The position numbers and the translations under genes are program-made. A DNA stretch of 64,000 nt from positions 10,620 to 74,619 of the forward strand of contig NZ_DAOKYX010000015.1 of assembly GCF_035325945.1 (NCBI RefSeq), read 5' to 3'. Shown piece by piece: positions 1 to 7,428 of this stretch. Below the pieces are notes generated by a model that was not told where the DNA came from, searched no databases, and saw only the letters and a program-made list of their open reading frames with translations. This DNA comes from Parvibaculum sp035325945. GTDB lineage: Bacteria; Pseudomonadota; Alphaproteobacteria; Parvibaculales; Parvibaculaceae. Every line of letters begins with the position of its first letter. The first letter of the stretch is position 1.

Positions 1-845
1 GCCGTCGCCTCGACGCCCTTCACACATTCCGGATCGAGCTTGCGGCCATCGAGATTGGTGACGCTGAAGGCGATGCGGAGCCGCGCCGGCTTCCGCGCGA
101 TCTCATCGAGGAAGGGCCGCTCGACGGGCGGCGCGTAATAGGGATCACCTACCTCGTGTCCATGCGTGCAATCGAGCATCGCCGCCGTGTCACGCACCGT
201 GCGCGAAACGATGTGCTCATGAATGAGGCCGCCCATCATGTCGCCGAGATCGGGGCCGAGCGGGTTGCGTCCGCGCGTGGGCTTGAGGCCGACGAGCCCG
301 CAACAGGCAGCCGGAATGCGGATGGAGCCGCCGCCATCATTGGCATGCGCGATCGGCACGATGCCGGCAGCGACCGCGGCCGCCGAGCCGCCGCTGGAGC
401 CGCCGGTCGAATAATCCGTGTTCCATGGATTGCGCGCGGGGCCGTAAAAAGCGGACTCCGTCGTCGGCAGAAGGCCGAATTCGGGCACGTTGGTCTTGCC
501 GAGGATAACGACGCCTGACTTCTTGAAGCGCGCGGTGAGCGTGCTGTCGCGCAGCGCGGGAATGCCGCTCGTGAAGCGCGAGCCCGATTGCGTCGGCACG
601 CCCTCATAGTCGCCCATGATGTCCTTCAGAAGGAAGGGCACCCCCTTGAACGGGCCATCGGCGGGCGTCCTGGCGGCGGCGCGGCCCTGCTCATACATCG
701 GCGTCACGACCGCGTTGAGCGCCGGATTGTGCTTCTCGATGCGGGAGATCGCCTCCTCGGCCAGTTCAACGGGCGAGACTTCCCCCGACTTCACAAGCGC
801 CGCGAGCCCCAATCCGTCGAAGGACGCATATTCCGAAATCCCCAC
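1..845 (-). CDS. Amidase signature family hydrolase (3' part outside window)
   Basis: The protein would hydrolyse a C-N amide bond; the substrate cannot be told from sequence. It shows the amidase-signature Ser-Ser-Lys elements: the Lys in FLLKDIMG (about residue 80) and the Gly/Ser-rich STGGSSGGSAAAVA stretch (about residue 155) with the cis-Ser and nucleophile Ser, followed by GGGSIRIPAACCGLVGLKP. About 281 residues are visible; the usual family length is 450-500, so the C-terminus lies beyond base 1. The start is a GTG with GGAGG seven bases upstream (853-857). An ATG at 857-859 is out of frame and hits a stop. It lies on the same strand as, and downstream of, the PhoD-type gene, with an 89 bp gap. 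Confidence 0.85.
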   Translation of the reverse strand, partial: MGISEYASFDGLGLAALVKSGEVSPVELAEEAISRIEKHNPALNAVVTPMYEQGRAAARTPADGPFKGVPFLLKDIMGDYEGVPTQSGSRFTSGIPALRDSTLTARFKKSGVVILGKTNVPEFGLLPTTESAFYGPARNPWNTDYSTGGSSGGSAAAVAAGIVPIAHANDGGGSIRIPAACCGLVGLKPTRGRNPLGPDLGDMMGGLIHEHIVSRTVRDTAAMLDCTHGHEVGDPYYAPPVERPFLDEIARKPARLRIAFSVTNLDGRKLDPECVKGVEAT

Positions 846-934
846 CCCGAAACCTCCATGCCGGTTTGCGGGCCCCTTGCGGCCCGCATCGCAGAAAGCT
901 TAGGACGGGAAACGGGGAAAACGCAAAGGGGGCC

Positions 935-3061
935 TCAGACGCTTTCCGGCCTGTAGGGGAAGGATGGCTCGCCCTCGAATTCCGGTCCCTGAAGGGTCGG
1001 GTCTTCGCCTCCCTGCCAGCCCGGCACGCGGAAGCGGATGCGGCGGAGAGCAGGCGCGCCCTCAAGGCCCGGATCGCGCGACACTTCGCCCACATTGACG
1101 AGTTCCACCCGCATTTCCTCCGCGGTCAGCGTCGCGACGCCGAAGCCATGCGCGTTGGAATCGAGAAAGGAAAGTCCGGGGCTTGCGCGCTCGTTGCGGA
1201 ACATGGCGCCGATCTTCACCGAATTGGTGTAATTGGCGATGAGCCCGGCGCGTAGCCCGTTCACGACCGTGTTGTTGAAATTCTCGAGCGTCTTTCCGTT
1301 CTCCTCGATGATCACCGCGCGGCGGAAGAAGGCGCTCTGCCTCGAGCTGCGTTCCGCGCCGCCGAACATCGCGCCGGAGCTGATGCCAGCGGTGACGAAC
1401 TCAATGGCGGCGTAGGAGCGGGCATCGGCGTCGGGATCGACGGGAAGGCGTCCCGCAATATGGGCGTGGTAGTCGCCGGAGCAGGAGACGACGTTGCCGA
1501 TCTTTTCTCTCTTCAGGAAATCCATCAGTTCACTGAGTTCGCCGGGATAGCCCTGCCAGCCATCTGTGCCGACATAGCCATCCTCGAGGCCCGCAAAGGG
1601 CAGGCTCGAGAAATCGAGCCGCATGGCGAGCGCGGGCACGCTGTTCGCCCAGATGCGCCAGTGCGCCTTCGACGCCTTCATCGCGGCCTTGAACCACGCT
1701 TTTTGCGGGCCGCCCAGATGCGTGCCATGCGGCGCGTCGCGGCGCGGATTTGCGATCTCGCGGTCGCCATAAACGAGTTTTTCGGGCGGCGCGCCATCGG
1801 CGGCCGTGCGGCCCTGATCGAGCAGCTTCACGATGCGAACCGGAGGCACGGGCGCGCCCTTGGTCAGCGCCTTGATTTCTTCCGTCATCACGGGCGGGCT
1901 GCGATAGCTCCGAAGATCGGTGATGATGAGGTCGAGCATGGAGCCCCACGAAAAGGCCCGATAGATGGTCAGGCTTCGTATGGCTTTCAGATTGTCCGCG
2001 CCCTGAAAGAGATAGTTTTCGTCCGGATCTCCCATCGGCGTGTCCGAAACCCGCGCGAGCCTGAAATCCGCCGCCTCGGACTTGATGCCGCCGAGGCCTG
2101 GCGCGTCGGAGAGCAGGGCGGGCACGAATTCGAACCAGGCCTGGTTCGCCGCGAGCTTTCTCGTCTGCGCGGGCGCGCCATCGCCGAAATAGGTGTCGTG
2201 CGCCTGCCATGCGTCGTTGGTGAATTCGTGATCGTCCCAGGTATGGATGAAGGGAAAGCGCGCGCGGGCGGCCTGAAGGTCCGGGTCCGTCAGGTAAGTT
2301 TTATAAAGGTGGCGGTAGTCGGCGAGCGTCAGCGGTATCTGCCCGCCACGCTGCCACCAGGGATGTGTGCCGTCGGGCTCCCAGGGCGTCGAACCATCGG
2401 GCAGCGGGCCGACGAGACGAGCGGGCGTCTCGTCTTCGGGCACGTCGCCCGTGTGCTCGTAGATGAAATCGCCCAGATGCAGAACGAACTCGATCCGGTC
2501 TTCCGGCCGCGCGACGATGTCATCGTTCACGAGGCGGCGATAGGCGCCGTAATAGCCCTGTTCGTAATTCTGGCAGCAGAGGAAGGCGAAGCGTACCGGC
2601 CGCTTTGCGTCGCGCGGCGGCGCGGTGCGCGTGCGGCCGATGAAGGGCAAGCTGTCGCTTCCGGCAAAGAAGCGGTAGAAATAGATCGTGTCCGGACGAA
2701 GCCCATCGACGAGAACACGCACCGTGTGATCGGCCTCGGGGCTTGCGCGAAGCGCACGCTCGACCACGAGCCGCGAGAAGCTCTCATCCTCCGAAACCTG
2801 CACGAAGAGGTCGATGCTGTCTCGCGCCGAGGGGGCGGGGCCGTCCGTTCCGCCCGCAAGCGGCTCGACGCGCGTCCAGAGCATGACGGCGTTGGGCTGC
2901 GGATCGCCGGAAGCGAGCCCTTGCGGGAAATGATAGCGGCCGGGCTCTGCATGAGCGCGATTGAGGCAGGAGGCGAAAGGAAGCGGCGAGGCGCTGATGG
3001 CGAAGCAGCCAGCCGTCGCGGCAAAAAGCTTCAGAAATTCGCGGCGGTCAAACCCGGACAT
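935..3061 (-). CDS. phoD: PhoD-type alkaline phosphatase, Tat-exported
   Basis: Predicted periplasmic metallophosphoesterase releasing phosphate from phosphomono- or diesters. The N-terminus has a twin-arginine signal (DRREFLKLF, then a hydrophobic stretch ending near residue 38). The PhoD N-terminal domain begins with QGLASGDPQPNAVMLWTRV. Metal-site motifs of the family follow: LCCQNYEQGYYGAYR, HLGDFIYEH, TWDDHEFTNDAW and CSGDYHAHIAG. At 708 residues it is longer than the Bacillus enzyme because of loops and a C-terminal beta-rich extension. Folded metalloenzyme export by Tat fits the family. No Pho box was recognised upstream. It follows uvrA on the same strand after 162 bp and is probably a separate transcript. 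Confidence 0.88.
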   Translation of the reverse strand: MSGFDRREFLKLFAATAGCFAISASPLPFASCLNRAHAEPGRYHFPQGLASGDPQPNAVMLWTRVEPLAGGTDGPAPSARDSIDLFVQVSEDESFSRLVVERALRASPEADHTVRVLVDGLRPDTIYFYRFFAGSDSLPFIGRTRTAPPRDAKRPVRFAFLCCQNYEQGYYGAYRRLVNDDIVARPEDRIEFVLHLGDFIYEHTGDVPEDETPARLVGPLPDGSTPWEPDGTHPWWQRGGQIPLTLADYRHLYKTYLTDPDLQAARARFPFIHTWDDHEFTNDAWQAHDTYFGDGAPAQTRKLAANQAWFEFVPALLSDAPGLGGIKSEAADFRLARVSDTPMGDPDENYLFQGADNLKAIRSLTIYRAFSWGSMLDLIITDLRSYRSPPVMTEEIKALTKGAPVPPVRIVKLLDQGRTAADGAPPEKLVYGDREIANPRRDAPHGTHLGGPQKAWFKAAMKASKAHWRIWANSVPALAMRLDFSSLPFAGLEDGYVGTDGWQGYPGELSELMDFLKREKIGNVVSCSGDYHAHIAGRLPVDPDADARSYAAIEFVTAGISSGAMFGGAERSSRQSAFFRRAVIIEENGKTLENFNNTVVNGLRAGLIANYTNSVKIGAMFRNERASPGLSFLDSNAHGFGVATLTAEEMRVELVNVGEVSRDPGLEGAPALRRIRFRVPGWQGGEDPTLQGPEFEGEPSFPYRPESV

Positions 3062-3223
3062 GGAGCCCCCTCAGGCACGGCGCAGTGATCGGCCCGGCCT
3101 TTATAGGGGGTTTGGGAGGGACGAGGAACCGGCTTCGCAGCCAGTGGCGCATCCCGATGCCGGATCATTGATCCGCATTCGCCGCAATCGCGTGCGGAAC
3201 AGCGCTCCGGGCGGCGCGGGCGG

Positions 3224-6160
3224 TTACTTCCCCCGAGCCGCCTTCTTCGGAGCCTTCGGCGCCGCGGCCGCGCCCGTCCGCCCCGGACGGCGCTTGAAGA
3301 GTTCGGCGAGATAGCGGCCCGTATAGCTGCGGGGCTCGGCGGCCACATGTTCGGGCGTGCCTGCGGCGACGATCTCGCCGCCGCCATCGCCACCCTCCGG
3401 CCCGAGGTCGATGATCCAGTCGGCGGTCTTGATGACTTCGAGATTGTGTTCGATGACGACGACCGTATTGCCCTGCGCCACGAGTTCGTGCAGCACCTCG
3501 AGCAGCTTTGCCACATCGTGGAAATGAAGACCCGTCGTCGGCTCGTCGAGAATGTAGATCGTGCGGCCGGTGGAGCGGCGCGACAACTCCTTAGACAGTT
3601 TCACGCGCTGCGCCTCGCCGCCCGAAAGCGTGGTGGCCTGCTGGCCGACCTTGATGTAGCCGAGGCCGACGCGCTGGAGGACTTCCATTTTCTCGCGGAC
3701 GGCGGGAACGGCCTTGAAGAATTCCGCCGCCTCATCGACCGTCATGTCGAGCACGTCGGCGATGGACTTGCCCTTGAACTTCACTTCCAGCGTCTCGCGA
3801 TTGTAGCGGTGCCCGTGGCAAGCATCGCATTCGACATAGACGTCGGGGAGGAAGTGCATCTCGATCTTGATGACGCCGTCGCCCTGGCAGGTTTCGCAGC
3901 GTCCGCCCTTGACGTTGAAGGAGAAGCGGCCCGGCTTGTAGCCGCGCGCGCGACTCTCCGGCAGTTCGGCGAACCAGTCGCGGATGAAAGTGAAGGCGCC
4001 CGTATAGGTGGCGGGGTTCGAGCGCGGCGTGCGGCCGATGGGCGACTGGTCGATGTCGATGATCTTGTCGAGATGTTCGAGGCCGAAAATCTCGTCGAAT
4101 TCGCCGGGGTGCTCGCGCGTATCGGTGAGGCGGCGGGCGACGGCCTTGTAGATCGTCTCGATGAGCAGCGTCGACTTGCCGCCGCCGGAAACGCCGGTGA
4201 CGCAGGTGAAGGTGCCGAGCGGAATCTGCGCCGTCACATTCTTCAGATTGTTCTCACGCGCGCCCGTGATCTTCAGCCATTTGCCGTTGCCCTTGCGGCG
4301 CTCGGCTGGAATGTCGATCTGGAGCATGCCGGTCAGATACTGGCCGGTGAGGCTCTTCGGGTTCGCCATCACCTCATCGGGCGTGCCTTCCGCGACGACC
4401 TCGCCGCCATGAACGCCGGCGCCGGGACCGATATCCACCACATGATCGGCGGTACGGATCGCGTCCTCGTCATGCTCGACCACGATCACGGTGTTGCCGA
4501 GATCGCGCAGACGCCGCAGCGTTTCGAGCAGGCGGTCATTGTCGCGCTGATGAAGGCCGATCGAAGGCTCGTCGAGCACATAGAGAACGCCGGTGAGGCC
4601 CGAGCCGATCTGCGAGGCGAGGCGGATGCGCTGGCTCTCGCCGCCCGACAGCGTGCCCGAATTGCGCGCAAGCGTCAGATAGTCGAGGCCAACATTGTTG
4701 AGGAAATGGAGCCGCTCGCGGATTTCCTTGAGCACGCGACCGGCGATCTCATTCTGCTTCGGCGTCAGATGCGGCGTGAGTTCCGAGAACCAGCGATCGG
4801 CCTCGCGGATCGACATCTCCGCGACCTCGCCGATATGCAGCTTGTTGATCTTGACCGCCAGCGCCTCGGGCTTCAGGCGATAGCCGCCGCAATCCTCGCA
4901 GCGCGTGATGCCCTGGAAACGCTCGATCTCCTCGCGCGCCCAGGAGGAATCCGTCTCGCGCCAGCGCCGCTCGAGATTGGGGATCACGCCCTCGAAAGGC
5001 TTGGTCGTCTTGTAGGAGCGCAGGCCATCGTCATAGGAGAAGGTCACCGGCTCGTCGCCCGTGCCATAGAGAATGATGTCGCGGGCCTTTTTCGGCAGTT
5101 GCGACCAGGGTACGGTGACGGAGAATTTGTAAGCCTTGGCGAGGCTGTCCAGCGTCTGCGTGTAATAGGGCGAGGTCGATTTCGCCCAGGGCGCCACCGC
5201 GCCGTCGCGGAGCGAAAGTCCGTGATCCGGGACGACGAGATCGGGGTCCATGTAGTGCTGGGTGCCGAGCCCGTCGCAGGCCGGGCAGGCGCCGAAGGGA
5301 TTGTTGAACGAAAAGAGCCGGGGCTCGATCTCGTCGATGGTGAAGCCGGACACAGGGCAGGCGAAGCGCGACGAGAAGATGATGCGCTCCGGCTCCGCGC
5401 CCTTCTTCTGATCGGCGAATTCGATCACGGCGATGCCGTCCGCAAGTCCGAGCGCGATCTCGAAACTGTCGGCGAGGCGGTTGCCGAGATCGTCGCGCAC
5501 GACGATGCGGTCGACGACGACATCGATATCGTGCTTCAGCTTCTTGTTGAGCGCCGGCACGCCGTCGATCTCATGGAACTCGCCATCGACCTTCACGCGC
5601 TGGAAGCCCTTGCGCTGAAGCTCGGCGAATTCCTTGCGGTACTCGCCCTTGCGGCCGCGCACGATGGGCGCAAGGAGGTAGAGCCGCGTGCCTTCCGGCA
5701 GGGCCATGACGCGATCGACCATTTGCGTCACGGTCTGGCTTTCGATCGGGAGCCCGGTCGCGGGCGAATAGGGCACGCCGATGCGCGCCCAGAGAAGGCG
5801 CATATAGTCGTAAATCTCGGTGACGGTGCCGACCGTCGAGCGCGGATTGCGCGAGGTCGTCTTCTGCTCGATCGAAATGGCGGGCGAGAGGCCGTCGATC
5901 TGGTCGACATCCGGCTTCTGCATCATTTCGAGGAACTGGCGCGCATAGGCCGAAAGGCTTTCGACATAGCGCCGCTGCCCCTCGGCATAGATCGTGTCGA
6001 AAGCGAGCGAGGACTTGCCCGAGCCGGAAAGCCCGGTGATGACGATGAGCTTGTCGCGCGGGAGTTCGAGCGAGATGTTTTTCAGGTTGTGCTCGCGCGC
6101 GCCGCGCACGGCGAGCACCTTTGAAGACGCCGGGGAAACCGGACGCGCCGCTTCGGCCAT
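3224..6160 (-). CDS. uvrA: UvrABC excinuclease subunit A
   Basis: DNA-damage recognition ATPase of nucleotide excision repair; it loads UvrB at lesions. Two ABC ATPase modules are present: the first Walker A is GLSGSGKSS near the N-terminus with signature LSGGESQRIRLA, the second is GVSGGGKST with signature LSGGEAQRVKLS. Zinc-finger cysteine pairs are visible (CPACDGLG and CETCQGDG/CDACHGHR). The chosen ATG (MAEAARPV...) gives 978 residues, normal for the family. The frame stays open upstream to about 6346, with another ATG at 6196, so the start could be 36 bases earlier. It is divergent from ssb, and the intergenic region carries a LexA box. The C-terminus is Lys/Ala-rich. Confidence 0.97.
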   Translation of the reverse strand: MAEAARPVSPASSKVLAVRGAREHNLKNISLELPRDKLIVITGLSGSGKSSLAFDTIYAEGQRRYVESLSAYARQFLEMMQKPDVDQIDGLSPAISIEQKTTSRNPRSTVGTVTEIYDYMRLLWARIGVPYSPATGLPIESQTVTQMVDRVMALPEGTRLYLLAPIVRGRKGEYRKEFAELQRKGFQRVKVDGEFHEIDGVPALNKKLKHDIDVVVDRIVVRDDLGNRLADSFEIALGLADGIAVIEFADQKKGAEPERIIFSSRFACPVSGFTIDEIEPRLFSFNNPFGACPACDGLGTQHYMDPDLVVPDHGLSLRDGAVAPWAKSTSPYYTQTLDSLAKAYKFSVTVPWSQLPKKARDIILYGTGDEPVTFSYDDGLRSYKTTKPFEGVIPNLERRWRETDSSWAREEIERFQGITRCEDCGGYRLKPEALAVKINKLHIGEVAEMSIREADRWFSELTPHLTPKQNEIAGRVLKEIRERLHFLNNVGLDYLTLARNSGTLSGGESQRIRLASQIGSGLTGVLYVLDEPSIGLHQRDNDRLLETLRRLRDLGNTVIVVEHDEDAIRTADHVVDIGPGAGVHGGEVVAEGTPDEVMANPKSLTGQYLTGMLQIDIPAERRKGNGKWLKITGARENNLKNVTAQIPLGTFTCVTGVSGGGKSTLLIETIYKAVARRLTDTREHPGEFDEIFGLEHLDKIIDIDQSPIGRTPRSNPATYTGAFTFIRDWFAELPESRARGYKPGRFSFNVKGGRCETCQGDGVIKIEMHFLPDVYVECDACHGHRYNRETLEVKFKGKSIADVLDMTVDEAAEFFKAVPAVREKMEVLQRVGLGYIKVGQQATTLSGGEAQRVKLSKELSRRSTGRTIYILDEPTTGLHFHDVAKLLEVLHELVAQGNTVVVIEHNLEVIKTADWIIDLGPEGGDGGGEIVAAGTPEHVAAEPRSYTGRYLAELFKRRPGRTGAAAAPKAPKKAARGK

Positions 6161-6304
6161 TGAGCGTGTTCTCGTTGACGTGCGAGGGGAAGGCATTCGA
6201 CCTGCAATGTATGTTATCGCGCGCGGCAGACAAGCAGTCTGCTTTGCCGGTTCCCGGCTTTCGGGGAGAGACGGCAGACGGCGAGCCAATGCGCGATTCG
6301 TATT

Positions 6305-6333
6305 TTGACATTGGCGAGCGCCATGTCTAGAAC
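6305..6333 (+). promoter_or_regulatory. Candidate sigma-70 promoter for ssb
   Basis: TTGACA at 6305-6310, a 17-base spacer and TAGAAC at 6328-6333 form a good -35/-10 pair reading toward ssb, about 180 bases upstream of its start. The -10 overlaps the LexA box, so LexA bound there would block transcription. This was found by eye and is not tested. Confidence 0.5.
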
Positions 6334-6344
6334 GAAAATAGAAC
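6330..6344. promoter_or_regulatory. LexA (SOS) box between uvrA and ssb
   Basis: The 15 bases GAACGAAAATAGAAC match the alphaproteobacterial LexA operator GAAC-N7-GAAC exactly. It sits in the divergent uvrA/ssb intergenic region and overlaps the candidate ssb -10 box. uvrA and ssb are classical SOS genes, so joint LexA control is likely. Confidence 0.82.
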
Positions 6345-6515
6345 AAAGCCCGCGATGGCAGATGCGGTCCCCAGGGTGCTTTTCTGTGGATATTCGGCCG
6401 CCATGGGCATACGCGAACAGCGAATCCCGTCCGGCCGGGCTATGTTGCGCGGTATAGTCGATTTGGAAAGCGGCATGGGCGCGCAGGCGCCGATGCGGAG
6501 ATTTGGAGCGAACTC

Positions 6516-6995
6516 ATGGCAGGCAGCGTCAACAAGGTCATTCTGGTGGGCAATCTGGGCGCCGATCCGGAAATCCGCCGGACGCAGGACGGCCGGCCGA
6601 TCGCCAATCTGCGCGTCGCAACCTCCGAAAGCTGGCGCGACAAGAACACCGGCGAGCGCCGCGAAAAGACCGAGTGGCATCGCGTGGTCATTTTCAACGA
6701 GGGGCTCTGCCGCGTCGCCGAGCAGTATCTGAAGAAGGGCGCCAAGGTTTACATCGAGGGCGCGCTTCAGACCCGCAAATGGACCGACCAGTCCGGCCAG
6801 GAGCGCTATTCGACGGAAGTCGTGCTGCAGGGCTTCAATTCCGTGCTGACCATGCTGGACGGCAGGAGCGGTGGCGGCGGCGCGGCGGGCGGCGGTGGCG
6901 GCGACTATGGCGACGAGGATTTTGGCGGCGGCCGGAGTTCCGGCGGCTCCAGGGGCAGCTTCTCGCAGGATCTCGACGACGAGATCCCCTTCTGA
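6516..6995 (+). CDS. ssb: Single-stranded DNA-binding protein
   Basis: Binds and protects single-stranded DNA in replication, repair and recombination, normally as a tetramer. The OB-fold starts NKVILVGNLGADPEIR, with GRPIANLRVATSE and EWHRVVIFNEGL as in other bacterial SSBs. It is followed by a Gly-rich linker (residues about 115-145) and the acidic tail ending DDEIPF, the peptide that recruits partner proteins. 159 residues is typical. It lies divergent from uvrA across a LexA box and upstream of gyrA, as in many alphaproteobacteria. Confidence 0.97.
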   Translation: MAGSVNKVILVGNLGADPEIRRTQDGRPIANLRVATSESWRDKNTGERREKTEWHRVVIFNEGLCRVAEQYLKKGAKVYIEGALQTRKWTDQSGQERYSTEVVLQGFNSVLTMLDGRSGGGGAAGGGGGDYGDEDFGGGRSSGGSRGSFSQDLDDEIPF

Positions 6996-7428
6996 GGCGC
7001 GCATAGCGGCCAGGCATCCGTGCGGAGGGTATTGTCCATATCCTCCGCCACGCCGCGCGTGATCGTCAGGATGCGAAAGATGTCTGTCCGGTGCGCGGTC
7101 GCGATCTCGGCGCCGCTGGCCTCATGCGGCGCGGGAAGTGCGCGCGCACGGAGCTGTGACGGACCGTCCGGTGGGGCGGCCGCCATCCATTTCGAGGCGA
7201 CGTCGCACAGTCCCTGAGGCTCACATCGACCGCTCCAAATTATCGTTTCTTTACAATGGGTTATTGGGCGACCCATAGTGCGTTTCATGTTGCCGTTTCG
7301 GGACGGAACTGGTAGTCTGCGCAACAGTTGAATGAGGAGATTCGGCGGCTGCCGTTCCACCCATTTTTGGTCCGTTCGGGCGCCCCGCGACACTCGTTTG
7401 CCAGCGTCCTCCAGCGTTAGAAAAACAC
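6996..7428. other. 433 bp ssb-gyrA intergenic region
   Basis: No convincing gene was found. An open minus-strand frame here runs on antisense into ssb and looks spurious. The stretch at 7236-7262 is AT-richer than its surroundings, and a possible gyrA promoter lies at 7290-7318. No strong terminator hairpin was seen after ssb. Confidence 0.5.
7290..7318 (+). promoter_or_regulatory. Possible gyrA promoter
   Basis: TTGCCG (7290-7295), a 17-base spacer and TAGTCT (7313-7318) lie about 110 bases upstream of the gyrA TTG start. The -35 is identical to the one proposed for tRNA-Lys at 14224. The match is moderate and unverified. Confidence 0.3.

Noticed and set aside
857..859. ATG as start of the amidase
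   Set aside because: It is out of frame and reaches a stop after about 22 codons; GTG at 843-845 with GGAGG fits.
1460..3088. Open plus-strand frame antisense to the PhoD gene
   Set aside because: The PhoD protein with Tat signal explains the sequence; the antisense translation has no motifs.
3347..6124. Long open plus-strand frame antisense to uvrA
   Set aside because: It mirrors the GC-rich codon pattern of uvrA; the minus-strand protein has all UvrA motifs, and the plus-strand translation shows none.
6905..7393. Minus-strand frame between ssb and gyrA
   Set aside because: It runs antisense through the end of ssb, has no ribosome site or conserved sequence.
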